Source: Rhynchopus sp. YZ270_cl-10 (lineage: Eukaryota > Euglenozoa > Diplonemea > Diplonemida > Diplonemidae). Taken from it: a stretch of 64,000 bases of DNA. This document shows, piece by piece, positions 21,795 to 32,306 of the stretch. Made by a program: the position numbers and the translations under genes. Positions within the stretch are counted from its first letter, which is position 1. Each line of letters starts with the position of its first letter. Under the pieces are notes generated by a model. That model made no database searches. It saw nothing but the letters and a program-made list of their open reading frames with translations, and was not told the origin of the DNA. The stretch lies in assembly GCA_964035575.1 (NCBI GenBank), contig OZ037916.1, positions 186,001-250,000 of the forward strand. Direction: 5' to 3'.

Positions 21795-22929
21795 TTTTTT
21801 TTGTGGTAGAGGTACCGTCTCTATGTTCTGTTTTGTTTGTGGGTGGGGGAAGAGGAAGGAGAAGGGAGAATGGAAGGTATGTGGGCAAAAGGAGAGGGGA
21901 GGAGAGGAGGAGGAGGGTTTTGTTTAGCTATTTTTTTTTTGGAAAAACGGATTCCAAAACAACAGAGTTGTGCTCTTCAAAAGAAAAAAAAAGCAGCTTT
22001 TTAAAAAAATTGCCACTAAAATTGTGTTTTTTCTCTTTTATGCGTTTATTTTCCACTTTGCGGCACTACAGACATTCTCTATTCGAAAGCTGGCGGCAGG
22101 TGAGAAAAGGGTTAGTTTAAAAGAAAAACACACAAGACGATCCTCCTCTTATGCTTTAACGTCACTTTGTTAAAGCAGGTGTCATAGAGCGCAGTGGTAT
22201 AGTTGACAACCACTCCATCACCATGTGCACAGGGAAAGGGGATGGGGAAGGGGAAGGGGACAAGGGGAGAGGGGAGAGACAACCATGACAACGAGTGTTT
22301 CATTGCAAAAGGTGATGGTTTGTTGTTGCACTGCAGTGCATATCTCGGGTGTTAGAAGACAAAAGAGAACGCGGAACAAAAGGTTGATTGAAATACAAAG
22401 CCCTCTAGTGAAGTAGTGTGTCTAAAAAGAAAGAAAGCAAAGTGTCAAACGTCTCATTCATCAGCGGGGCGCTGGGCATTAAAACATAGTAACTCTAGGA
22501 CGATAGGTAAGTAAAAGGAAAAAAAGGTTTTTTTCGTTGATGGCTCAATTACCCTGTTGGAGGGGGGGTGATTGGCGACCGTATTTGAGGAACTATTTCT
22601 CCTTTAAGCTACGCTAAAAGGCATACAAATAAAGCAAAAAAGCAAATTTAAAAACCAAACAAAAAAAAGCAGATAAAAGCAAATCAACGCATCGAACCCA
22701 ACAGGTTCCTTGAGAAGAACATTTTGATCGTCAAACGGATAAGGATGAAGTCTTTTCGTTAGTGCAGATGCCTCAACAGGTGTATGAATTGCTGGTGATA
22801 CAAACGTTTCTGCGGATTGTGACGCTGCGTAAGGCAAAGAAAGCTTGGCAGATGAGTGGACGGAATGGCTCAGACATCTTGAAAAACCAAAGAAAAAATA
22901 AAATGAGTCTAGGCCTTGGTCACCTTCAA
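21795..22929. other. Intergenic with a repeat block
   Basis: No gene recognised. Family-3 (22384-22425) and family-2 (22440-22485) modules. The block at about 22500-22615 (GGTGATTGGCGACCGTAT, CTCCTTTAAGCTACGCT) recurs at about 35215-35345. Confidence 0.5.
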
Positions 22930-25900
22930 TCAAACATCTCGCATGACACAGTAGTCAACCACGTACATAGGGAGAACCTGTGCCGGGTGGAAGACCACAA
23001 ACTCATTGTTGATGACCCCGTAGCCGTGCTTTGCCTTGCGGCCCAGCCCCTTGACGTAGTAGGAGTCGTGGCCACGCAGGGCGTCCCACTCGTGCGGCGA
23101 GGCGTCGACGTGCGCACTAGGGTCGACACAGCGCACAACGTTGTGCAGGCCGTGCTGCTCCTGCAGGTTCCCCTCAATCATGTACGGGCTCCCGAGGTTC
23201 ACCCGGCACCGCACCAGCGAGTGCTGCCTCCCCTTCGGGCGGACGTAGCGGTGCGACTTGGCCGCGTCGTCAGCAAGGTAGATCCCAAGCCCAAACATGT
23301 GGCACATCCCCCAGCTGTGCTTCTCTGTGCAGTGTGTGCACGCCGTCCCACACAGCGTTGTCGACAGCCCCTTCTTCCCGGAGCGTGGGCACGCGTCGCT
23401 TGCAAGTGTGTCGGACGGGCACTGCAGGCCGCCCTCAAGAAGCGTGTCGAGCACAGAGCACGCCGTCCCGTGCCACAACTCTTTCTCCGCCACGTACCCG
23501 TTCTTCGCCTGCTGGAACGACCGCCGCGACTCGTACGCCTGCTCCTGCTTTGTGTTGATCACACGCCGCACACCTGTCACCACGCCAAGCCCCTTGCGTG
23601 TCACCTCCTCCGCAAGCTCGTCGTACTTCGCCGTCCCTCGTCGCAGTGACTCGTACTTCAGCTGCGCCCCGTACGTCACAAACATGTCGGGTGAGTGCTG
23701 GAAGGAACACGTCTCCGTCCAGTCGTGGTGGCCCTTCAGGTTCCACCCGCGGCAGTACTTCCCCGGCCCACACAGCTTCGGGCACCTGCGCTGCGCCAGG
23801 AACGCGTTTCCCGGCTGTGCGTCGTCGACAGAGATGCGCAGCCCGCGTGCGCCGTACGGACGTGTGTTCAGCTCCGCCAGCTGCGCCTGCCCCACCGCCG
23901 CCGCAAGCTCGACAAACGCACCAACACGCGCCCCGTTGCGCTCCGGCTTCACCATCACCACCTTGTGTCCGGCAAGAAACGTGCGCACACTCGCCTCCAC
24001 TGCAGCATCGTCGCGTCCCAGCTCCGGGTCCAGCCACCCCATCCACAGGCAGCGGGTGTGCTCCGCCATCATTGTTGCGTCGACACGCCCCTTGCACGCC
24101 TCCACACCACCGCGCTGGTCCTCACCCATCTTGCGCAGCGTCGCCTCCGCATCGTCCGCCTCACCGCCAAACTGTGCAAGTGCCTTCCCAAGCCGCGCCT
24201 CGGGGCACGCCTCAGGTGCAAAGCGGATCAGGTAGCGCGGCAGGCACTGGATGTTCCCGCCACGCTGCTTCATCACGTAGTAGCCCATGTCCTGCACCCA
24301 TGTGTGGTCCACGTCCGCCGTCCCGAGTATCAGCCCGCACAGGAACATGTAACCCCCGCCACGGCAGTACCCGCGGGACACGTTCGGGTTCTTCGCAAAG
24401 TACTCGCCATCCCCGAAGACCTGTCCCGCCCGCCGCAAGGGGTCAAAGCCGTGCAGTGCGATGCTCAGCACATTCGCCTCTGCAGTCCCATGGAAGCCCT
24501 CAATCATGTCTGGCGCACGCCCCGTCGCCTGCCGCATGTTGTACTCCGTCGCACGGAAGCGGAACTCGAGCGCCTCGTTCTTCAGCTGCCACGCCTCCTG
24601 CACCTGCATTGTCTTCCCGCTGCACCAGCTGTGGGATCCCTTCGCCGCCTCTGCCACCTGCTGCTGCAACAACCCCAGCTTTGCGGGACTCACACGCGTC
24701 AACACCTTTCGCAACGACTCTGCCTCCTCTGCCTCCGACTCCTCTGACTCCTTCTGCCTCTCCCCCGGCAGCTCCACGTGCGCACCAACCAAACACCCTG
24801 TCAACATCGGACACTTCCCACCAAGATGCATCATGCAGATCTTAGGGGCGTTGTTCACAACACGCGCCATGTCGGATCCTGCACGCACGGTGTTGCGCTG
24901 TGCTGCCTCTGCCTCTACGAGGTCACTGCCCTCCTTTGCACGCACTGCCATGGCACGCATGCGCCCGCCCTGGTGGTGCACCTTCACTTCCACTGCCTGG
25001 CCCGCAGCAAGACTGCACACCCCCTTGGGCAACGCTGCCGACGTGCACAACACATCACCGATGTATACTGCCGAAGCAGTCGACGCCGACAACACACCTG
25101 CAGGAACAAACACCGGCACATCAGGCACAATCACGCCGGAACCCCTCTCCGCCGACCACCCCTCCACTCTGCCCGCAACGAACCCACCACTGTCCACCGA
25201 CACAATCACCGACACCTCCCCGCACACGGTCAGCTCCTCCGCCGATACCTCCTGCCCTGCAATCTTCTCCACCAGCATGGAAGGGAACATGCCTGCCACT
25301 GACGCGGCAGAGCCTGGTGTCACCCCGACAACGTGGTAGGTCGTGTCCATGCGGGCTCCCAGAGCACGCAGGATCTTCTGTGGTGTTGCTGTCATCGCCT
25401 CGTGTAGGGCTACTGTGATGGGAAGCTCAACGCGGCTGATGTTGCCCTCCTTCGTTCCAGCGGTGAAGGTCCTGCGACTCCCCGCATCGTCAATGGTCAC
25501 CCTCATACCACCGGAATGCTCCCTCATGTTCAGTTCACAGACCTGCATGAGACTGACACCACGGTTCCCTGCAAGCGTCACAACAACTGCTAGTTTGTCT
25601 TTCATTGGGCATTCTCGGATTGACTCAATGGTGTGTCCCTCCAGCAGGGCTTCCACTGTCCGCCGGAGCTGTGCCGGCTGTGAGGATAACGTTGGTGTGA
25701 GCCAGCCAATCCAGAGGCGCGTTGTGGTGCGTGCCACCATGGCACCGGACCCGCGCCCACCACGGTGCTCCGCTTCGTTGTCCTCCTCTGTGAGCGTGGT
25801 GGAGGTTGTGGAGGGGATGTTGTGCTTCACGAAGCAGCGGTCCGCCAACGCACGCAACGCAGAAAGAAGACGCACACGGTCTGGCCCGTACGGTACACGA

Positions 25901-26748
25901 AGGGTCTTCTGTATCTCCGGCATATGCACTGCGTTGGCCCCATCAAAGACCAACTCCTTCACAGCAGGACGCACCTCTCCGTTTCTACTGTACTGTATCG
26001 TCCGCGCAACACGGTCCCCGGTCACCAGCACCTTCCCCACTTGGTTCAGGTTGTTTACATTCCACCATTGCACCGCTTCCACGGCTTGCTGCAGGCCGGT
26101 TCGCTTGATGTGAACCCCAGAGGGTGTTGTACTGCATAGACGCACAGCAACCGCACGAAGTCCTTCTGTTACGATTTCCACGTTGAATTCTACTAAGGCG
26201 TTGACCTCTAATGGCTGTGCACATTGTGAGATGTGGCAGAAGATTTTTCCAACGTACAACGCAGGGTCGTGCGATGCGTAGATCTGCCCTGCAGGAATAA
26301 TGATAGGAGCATCCGGTGCGATCATGCCATAACCCCGTTGTGTCCACGACACAACACGGCCACGAAGACGCACGCTGCTGTCAACAATGCCTTTGAGGTT
26401 GATATCAAGCAGCCCACTACCTGCGTTCTTTGCCTCCCCAGATGACCGCACAGCACTCCCGTTTACATGAGTAATCCGCATTCCCGGAATAACACCAGCC
26501 ACAGAAGCGGGTCCACCTTTCACAACCTTCCGTACCACGCAGGTCTCCCCGAGGATCATTCCCAACGAAGCCCCGGCATGAGGACGGTGTACACACAGCG
26601 TCACGGCCACAGGGCGCATCGTAGGTGAGGAGGAGGAAGAGGAAGAGGAGGCCGAAGGTGACGTAGCCTCGTGCGAGACTGCCTCGCTCTCAGTGGGGTG
26701 CCCTGTCGAAGGGGCGAGTCTGGACATGACAATGGCAGAGAGGTCCAT
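22930..26748 (-). CDS. Dual ADP-ribosyltransferase (PARP-type) protein with PDZ, cold-shock-like, RRM-like and CCCH modules
   Basis: 1272 aa, one exon, ATG to TGA. Visible layout: Ser-rich N terminus; PDZ-like 47-120; cold-shock-like OB fold 128-205 (RGRVVSWTQRGYGMIAPD); RRM-like 344-423 (RLWIGWL); second PDZ-like 445-520; second cold-shock-like 524-604 (AGRVEGWSAERGSGVIVPD); CCCH finger 638-657; first ART domain 748-845 (FHGT His753, GEYF Tyr783); second RRM-like 899-977 (CLWMGWL); second CCCH 989-1018; second ART 1088-1266 (LWHGT His1093, GLGIYLADDAAKSHRY Tyr1157, NNEFVVFHPAQV Glu1249). ART domains move ADP-ribose from NAD+ to targets. The second keeps the H-Y-E triad; the first lacks an obvious Glu, so it may be mono-transferring or inactive. 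CCCH plus ART recalls PARP12/13, RNA-linked proteins. PDZ and cold-shock modules are not part of any PARP I know. PDZ and RRM calls are by pattern, less certain. Confidence 0.9.
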   Translation of the reverse strand: MDLSAIVMSRLAPSTGHPTESEAVSHEATSPSASSSSSSSSPTMRPVAVTLCVHRPHAGASLGMILGETCVVRKVVKGGPASVAGVIPGMRITHVNGSAVRSSGEAKNAGSGLLDINLKGIVDSSVRLRGRVVSWTQRGYGMIAPDAPIIIPAGQIYASHDPALYVGKIFCHISQCAQPLEVNALVEFNVEIVTEGLRAVAVRLCSTTPSGVHIKRTGLQQAVEAVQWWNVNNLNQVGKVLVTGDRVARTIQYSRNGEVRPAVKELVFDGANAVHMPEIQKTLRVPYGPDRVRLLSALRALADRCFVKHNIPSTTSTTLTEEDNEAEHRGGRGSGAMVARTTTRLWIGWLTPTLSSQPAQLRRTVEALLEGHTIESIRECPMKDKLAVVVTLAGNRGVSLMQVCELNMREHSGGMRVTIDDAGSRRTFTAGTKEGNISRVELPITVALHEAMTATPQKILRALGARMDTTYHVVGVTPGSAASVAGMFPSMLVEKIAGQEVSAEELTVCGEVSVIVSVDSGGFVAGRVEGWSAERGSGVIVPDVPVFVPAGVLSASTASAVYIGDVLCTSAALPKGVCSLAAGQAVEVKVHHQGGRMRAMAVRAKEGSDLVEAEAAQRNTVRAGSDMARVVNNAPKICMMHLGGKCPMLTGCLVGAHVELPGERQKESEESEAEEAESLRKVLTRVSPAKLGLLQQQVAEAAKGSHSWCSGKTMQVQEAWQLKNEALEFRFRATEYNMRQATGRAPDMIEGFHGTAEANVLSIALHGFDPLRRAGQVFGDGEYFAKNPNVSRGYCRGGGYMFLCGLILGTADVDHTWVQDMGYYVMKQRGGNIQCLPRYLIRFAPEACPEARLGKALAQFGGEADDAEATLRKMGEDQRGGVEACKGRVDATMMAEHTRCLWMGWLDPELGRDDAAVEASVRTFLAGHKVVMVKPERNGARVGAFVELAAAVGQAQLAELNTRPYGARGLRISVDDAQPGNAFLAQRRCPKLCGPGKYCRGWNLKGHHDWTETCSFQHSPDMFVTYGAQLKYESLRRGTAKYDELAEEVTRKGLGVVTGVRRVINTKQEQAYESRRSFQQAKNGYVAEKELWHGTACSVLDTLLEGGLQCPSDTLASDACPRSGKKGLSTTLCGTACTHCTEKHSWGMCHMFGLGIYLADDAAKSHRYVRPKGRQHSLVRCRVNLGSPYMIEGNLQEQHGLHNVVRCVDPSAHVDASPHEWDALRGHDSYYVKGLGRKAKHGYGVINNEFVVFHPAQVLPMYVVDYCVMRDV

Positions 26749-27703
26749 TTTGAAGTGCAACAAAAAATCTGTGAGTTTGGGTGTAAAGGGGTTTTGGGAG
26801 GTGGGAATGACACCTTGGGGGGGGATGTATCTAAAAAAGAGGGTAATGGGGCTTGCTTTTTGATCTGCACGAAATTGTAATCCCGTGGCAAAACGAATCT
26901 AGTGTCATTCTTTTGTTTTTTTTAACAAACGGAGAGGAAAAGAGGGCGGGAATGTGAATTACTTACTTAATGGGGGGGGAAAGACGAAGGGGGGGTTTGT
27001 GTGACATGGGGAGATGCAAAAGGTGCAAAACTAACAAAAAAAGAAAGAGGGAATGTAAGATGAGCCTTAGCCTTTTTGTGATTTAGTAACGGTGCAAAAA
27101 ATTGATCTGTGACGGCGCAGACACCAAAAAAAACACATGAAATGTGAAGTTCTTTTGAAGCGTTTCAAAAGGCATGTATTAAACAAACTATAGTAGAAAG
27201 TTTGAAGATTTTTTTTTTTGCTTTTTTTGCAGATAATGCGCATTGCGTTGTATCGACAATCACCTTATGTAGACAATATTCTGACGGCTCATATTATCAC
27301 TGAAAACACTTCTTTCATCCAAAGTGAATCAGTGTGATGAAGACACTTTTTGAATTTTACTTTTATTTTTGGTCGGCAAAACACAAATCACCATGTCAAA
27401 AAAGGGGGGGGAAAATAAGACAAAAACAGTATCTGCACAAAATAAAACAAAATCATCACCTTGAAAGGTTATAATGTTGTTTCTTTGTTGACGGATACCT
27501 CCCCAATTCTATTGGGGTCAGAGCTTTTTAACACATTTTTTTTTAGCTTAGGTTTGGTAAGACAGGGAGATAATAATGTATGACAATGACACACATGGTG
27601 TACCATAATCGTAATAATCGACCGTAAAAAAGGTCGAACTTCCCAGAAAAATCCCGAAAAGGTCGAACATTTTTATTGACAATAATGATTACGGTAACAA
27701 GAA

Positions 27704-27744
27704 AGTTGGTAACATGGATCCAAGCCTCTCGGGCTTGGTCACCT
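27704..27744 (+). repeat. Family-1 hairpin repeat, stem CCAAGC/GCTTGG
   Basis: TTGGTAACATGGAT, then CCAAGC, loop CTCTCGG, GCTTGG, TCACC. Compensatory change against the CTAAGC/GCTTAG form. Confidence 0.7.
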
Positions 27745-27828
27745 AAACTTAAAGAGAACACAATAGGATAAACTTCACAACAACGACAACACATCATGAT
27801 ACATCCCGGGGGTTTTGTATGCTTTATT

Positions 27829-27937
27829 CACGGTTTGCCTACAATCGTAGTACGATATTTTACGAACCGTACGTACCCAAAAACGATCGTTACGATCGTA
27901 AAATATCGTACACAGCGACGATCGTAGACAACCCGTG
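27829..27937. mobile_element. 109-bp palindromic MITE, ACGATCGT-rich
   Basis: Imperfect palindrome with ends CACGGTTTGCCTAC / GTAGACAACCCGTG and inner TACGATATTTTACGA arms. TTTATT on both sides (27823-27828, 27938-27943) is a possible 6-bp target duplication. Confidence 0.6.
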
Positions 27938-28013
27938 TTTATTGGTGGTTTCAAAAAAAGTGTAACTCATAAATCGAGCACACATCTTAGAGAAGAAAGA
28001 AAAAGAGACAACG

Positions 28014-28052
28014 CGGTTAGATAAACCCGACCCTGACATGTTCGGGTCACCT
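28014..28052 (+). repeat. Family-1 hairpin repeat, stem CCCGA/TCGGG
   Basis: GGTTAGATAAA, then CCCGA, an 11-nt loop, TCGGG, TCACC. The most diverged stem of the family, still fully paired. Confidence 0.6.
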
Positions 28053-28275
28053 ACCCAAAAGAAAAAAGACTTGAGACATAAAAGGTAATTTGGGCTTGCT
28101 CAGCAGGTCTCTAAGAAATGACTCTGCTAAAGGTGCAAGACCAAAAAAAAAAAACTTGTATTTTTTTTGAACAAATTATGCAAAACAAAAAAAAACCACA
28201 AAATAACGGAACGAAAAAATTCTTTTAGAAGTTTTGGTCTTCACTGTACCCCATGTTCACCCCACAGACCTTTTT

Positions 28276-28311
28276 TCACTGGAAGTCTGAGAAGTCATCG
28301 CCGTGGTGGAT
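28276..28311 (-). CDS. Candidate last exon (11 aa plus stop) of the four-helix membrane protein gene
   Basis: On the minus strand a good acceptor (CATCCTTTTTAATCAG) is followed in phase 0 by IHHGDDFSDFQ and TGA. It fits the donor AAG|GTATGT at the end of the 31173-32306 exon. The intron would be 2861 nt and would contain the whole nested-transposon block. Phase and splice signals agree; transcript proof is absent. Confidence 0.4.
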   Translation of the reverse strand: MHHGDDFSDFQ

Positions 28312-28556
28312 CTGATTAAAAAGGATGTTTTTTAAATTAAAATATCCAAAAAATAAAGCTAAATAACCCAATGCACACCGCATCTTGACCAGAATCATAA
28401 TCATCACAGCCATCTTTTTACAACCCTGATCTTGATTACTCTACTACTGGGGGGGGCCGAATAAACGAGGTAATTCGAATAAAACACGTACGTCGAATAA
28501 AGCACGCATTTGAAAAATGGGTTTTTTGCTTTTTTTTGCGTCGAATAAAGCACGTA

Positions 28557-30643
28557 CCTACCCCCCCCCCCCCCCCCCCCTAGAGGGTCGCATTGGCTAA
28601 CGTTTTTATGTAATTTTTATTATTTTTTCGCCGGTGGGCCATTTCAGTGGTGACCCACACCCTGTGCCACCCCAAAAATGGGTTTCCGGGGGTTTTTGGG
28701 GGGTTTTGCGACAAAAAACGTGAAAAAACGAAAAAAAATGCGTTGTTATTGGTGTTTTCATGTTTTTTGTACTGTATACAGCCTATGATTGGAGGAATTT
28801 GACATATTTGACTAAATAATTCAAACCAAGATCGGTTCGAAGGGTCCAAAAGGGTGCAGCTCGTCGAAATCAGGCCCACAGGACCCCCAGGAGTACGATT
28901 TACACCGGAGAGTGACCCCAAGAGGCCTCTGGCGTCCCTAATTTGGCATTTTCTGCCTCCCCCCACAGCCGTACATGTTGCTGCGCAACTGAATCACTTC
29001 ATCAGAACACGCCATGCATACGCCCTTGATCCGCTCCCCATCCACGAACCTCCTCACGAACTCGGCAGCATTCCCAGACGCTTTTTGTAAGGGGGAGGTC
29101 GTTTTATATTTGTTACGCTTGACAGAGGAGGAGAAGTTGGGCAGTGAGGGGGGAGGGGGGTGTTTTACACGCATACAGACGGGCTCAGCGGGTCATATTC
29201 GACTCAATATTTCAAACCAAGATCGGTTCGAGGGGCCCAAAAGGGTGCAGCTCGTCGAAACCAGGCCCACAGGACCCCCAGGAGTACGATTTCCACAGGA
29301 GAGTGGCCCCAGAGGCCTCTGGCAGCCCTAATTTGGCATTTTTTAGCCCACAACCGCCCCTACCCCCCTCTCTGGGGGGGGAGGGCAAATTTTCACTCCT
29401 TTTCCCCATTTCTGGTGCTTCTAAGTCCTCCAAAGGGTAAAAAACCGGTTCCGTTGGGTCCGCGGACCATTTTTTGGGGGGGTATGTACCCAAATTTGTA
29501 CCATACCCTACTTTATGTGATGGTCATGGGCAAAGTCACGGAGAGGACAGGCACCGGACAAGCACTGGACAGGCACTTTTTTTGACTCCAAAATTCAAAA
29601 AAAATCATTTGTAAGTGGTCTAGAAGTCTGTTGGTCGTTGAAATCAGGTCCACAGGACCCCTGGGACCCGATTTGCACCAGAGAGTCACCCAAATAGACC
29701 TCTGGTAATCCAAAAAAATCAATTTTTTTTGCTAAAAAACCACTTTTGCCCATTTTGGGGTAAAAGTCCATTTTTCACTAATTTTCCCCATTTTGGGTAT
29801 TTCTGAGCCCACCAAAGTGTAAAAAAATGGTTTCATTGGATCCTCCGAACATTTTTGGGGTGGGTATGTGTCTAGTTTTCCACGGGAAACGAGTATCTAT
29901 GTCACAAAAAATTTTTATTTCACTTTTTGTGAGGACAATGCGACCCCCTACCCCCCCCCCCCCCCCCCCCGTGCATAAGTCCGACTCCCATGACCCGTGC
30001 ATAAGTCCGATGACCCGTGTATAAGTCCGGGAAAATTTGGGTTCAGGATCGGACTTATGCACAGGCCCGACTTATGCACCGGTTTTGTGTACTGGTGGTG
30101 GAGGAAAATTATTTTGGGGCGTTTTCCCGCTCGCGAAGCGAGCGGGGAAAATTTTTTAAGGTGTTTTTCCGCGAGCGAAGCGAGCGCAATTTTATTTTTA
30201 TTGGCGGTGTATTCACCAGGGATCATCTTCACGCTTCTCATGTCAAAACATCATCCACACAATTCTCAAAGATGTGAACCTGTTACTGCAACATTGTGGA
30301 AGACTTTGCACCCCAAACACCCTCAACAGCCAAAAGGTGCCCTTGTTGCTGGGAGTTGGTTCTCATGTTTGATGTCTCATTCCTGTTTGGCCTGCGGCGT
30401 TGTACCGAAGGTGCACGACTACAGGGTCTGGTGGTGAATTTTGCGGTGTCACATTCCCTCACGTGTGGATCACTCACACTGAGGTCATGTGCCACTGCAT
30501 GGGTCTGGGTACCTGGGTGCACAAAACCGGTGTATAAGTCCGATACCCGTGCATAAGTCCGAAACCCCGTGTATAAGTCCGAGGGCCCTCAGCCCCCCCA
30601 AAAATCGGACTTATACGCAGACTTATGCACGGGGGGGGGTAGG
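28557..30643. mobile_element. Element B nested in MITE A (TIR CCTACCCCC, CGTGCATAAGTC)
   Basis: Inserted at GTAC/TA inside MITE A: CACGTA|CCTACCCC on the left, GGGGTAGG|TACGTG on the right. Inner arms have GTGCATAAGTCCG and inverted GACTTATGCAC. Repeated TAAGTCCGA units sit at 29970-30080 and 30530-30630. Itself interrupted by element C. Confidence 0.75.
28583..29948. mobile_element. Element C nested in element B (TIR GRGGGTCGCATT)
   Basis: GAGGGTCGCATT at the left and AATGCGACCCCC at the right, each next to TA. The body has three diverged direct copies of a block about 145 bp long, at about 28815, 29200 and 29585 (CCACAGGACCCCC, CTCTGG), spaced about 385 bp. The poly-C runs make the exact left border uncertain. 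Confidence 0.65.
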
Positions 30644-31172
30644 TACGTGTTTTATTCGACTTTTTGAACTTTTCCTGTGGGGCGACAAGGTAGTTCGTAT
30701 TTTGTGAAAATTTAAGTCGCTGAAATTTTGTCCATTTTTCTGTATATCCCCCACCACAAGCCGGGATTGGCTCGGAAATGCAGCAAAATCACCTCTTGGG
30801 CGAAAAAAAAATCGAAAAAAAAATTGTGACTGGAAAAACTTTCCAAAAAGTTCGAAAAGGCGAATAAAGCACGTACGTGCTTTATTCGCCTTTTCGAACT
30901 TTTTTTTTTTTTTTAACCTCAGGATCTGAAGTGTAGGGACGCCTAATAAAACACGTACGTGCTTTATTCGACCCCCCCCCCAGTAGGAAAGGGGGAAGAT
31001 TATTTTCGTTGAACGCAGCCAAAAACAGTGTGAGATCTGAATTTGGCGCAATTAATTTTTAAGGGGAGAGAATAGTCGGTATCAGGCGATTAAACGTTGG
31101 CTATATTATTCGGGTTTCTAATTAACACTACGTAAAAGAGGAAAAAATCGATTTTATCTCTCCATAACATAC

Positions 31173-32306
31173 CTTCTGCGATGGTGCCTGAGGGGAATAT
31201 GTGTGTCGGTTGCTATAGCTGTAGTGCGTTCCGGGGCTTTGCGAATTGCCTCGGAGCGACGGCTGGGTTTGCACACCAAACTGACTCCCACCGCCACCAT
31301 ACTGCGAGCCGTCAAACCCACCCCCTCCTCCGTTGTCCACACTCTTCCCATAGGCTTGGGCAGCATCGTATTGTGAAGGCGCTTGGCTGGGACCTGCTAT
31401 GTAGGACTGAGACGGGGGAGGCTGCGGATGCTGTCCTTGGTAGGACCTGATGTCGACCCCCATGTCGTCTGCATCCTGCAGGTTCACCTCCCCAAGAAGA
31501 CGTTCTTTGATCATTTTAAGGAGCTGAACGGAGGTCATTTCTACCAAAGGGTCCTCCCCGCTGGAACGGTCGAGACCACGCTTTCTCAACATAACGATCG
31601 ACAGCAGCTCCCTATACCGCGCCCTGATCAACGGCCGGTTCGTCTTATGCTCCGGTTGGGAGTACGAAATCAAAATGAAAAAGGTGACTCCGTGAAGCAG
31701 CAACGTGACTGCATGGGAGATGTACATTATCATAAACGGCGGGGCACGCCAGACGTGAGAAATGCTCCCTGTAGAGCATTGCGAGATGTAATCTTTGATA
31801 AAGGAAGAAGGCTCCTGCGGCTGCTCCATAGCGCAAATAGACCACACGATGGCCGCAATTTCGAGCAAAAAAAGGTACCCCTTACGAATAGGGATGTTGT
31901 AATATCCAACGTCGTGTACATTACGTTCGAAGAGCAGTTTGTTCACACCCCCAAGGATGACGGCGGTGCCGGTCACCCAGACTGCACGACGGATGAGTCC
32001 TGCAGTGTGTGCCATGAGGGCAGGTGCATTGGTCTTGGTGATAGTGTAGTACACATCCCAATCGCTAGTCTTCAGGGAGGAGAACCGTGTGCAGTTTTCG
32101 AGCAGAGAGTCCGCCAAAGTGCTGTCAAGTGAAAACGTGCCATGTGTCCAGAAATCCCCCATGCTCTTCTTCGCCTTCTGGTCCACATCCTGCGCCATAA
32201 CTAAAAAGCACACCAAATTCGCGATAAAAACAAACAAATTCACATATTTCAAGACGTTCTCGCGGTACGGTCGCTTTCCAAACACCTTTTCGGGTGTGGT
32301 GAACAT
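31173..32306 (-). CDS. Four-helix membrane protein, unknown function (first exon)
   Basis: 378 codons from ATG at 32306 to the donor AAG|GTATGT; reading on without splicing stops at 31128. Four hydrophobic segments at about residues 20-38, 105-123, 143-160 and 190-213, with a loop of about 65 residues between the first two (one NCT glycosylation site) and a cytosolic-type tail. The tail is Gln/Ser/Pro/Gly-rich (290-378; PPPSQ, GGGGGF, QYGGGGSQF). I do not recognise the family; the four-segment layout recalls tetraspan proteins but no signature motif is seen. The GTATGT donor is identical to proven-looking donors in the rod protein genes, which supports splicing here. Confidence 0.75.

Larger units (their letters stand above)
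26749..28275. other. Intergenic with a MITE and hairpin modules
   Basis: No gene seen. Family-1 hairpins at 27053-27093, 27704-27744 and 28014-28052; family-4 at 27243-27290; a GGTCGAACTTCCCAGAAAAA repeat at 27605-27665 that recurs at 40397-40455; a MITE at 27829-27937. Confidence 0.5.
28447..30983. mobile_element. TA-target MITE (family A), split by a nested insertion
   Basis: Ends CTGGGGGGGGCCGAATAAA and TTTATTCGACCCCCCCCCC plus CAG, flanked by TA on both sides. Taking out the 2087-bp insert and one TA leaves 448 bp, matching the 446-bp solo copy at 49375-49820 almost base for base. TA duplication suggests the Tc1/mariner group. Confidence 0.88.

Noticed and set aside
23297-24845. Plus-strand open frames opposite the ART protein gene
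   Set aside because: Arg/Pro/Ser-rich mirror frames of a GC-rich gene; no domain, and the minus frame has clear ART motifs.
28938-29174. Minus-strand frame with EFVRRFVDGERIKGVCMACS inside element C
   Set aside because: Short, inside nested transposon DNA, no recognisable domain; maybe a captured fragment but too little to call.
31128-31172. Unspliced C terminus CYGEIKSIFSSFT of the four-helix protein
   Set aside because: It begins exactly at a GTATGT donor and leaves the low-complexity tail abruptly; splicing is more likely, though not proven.
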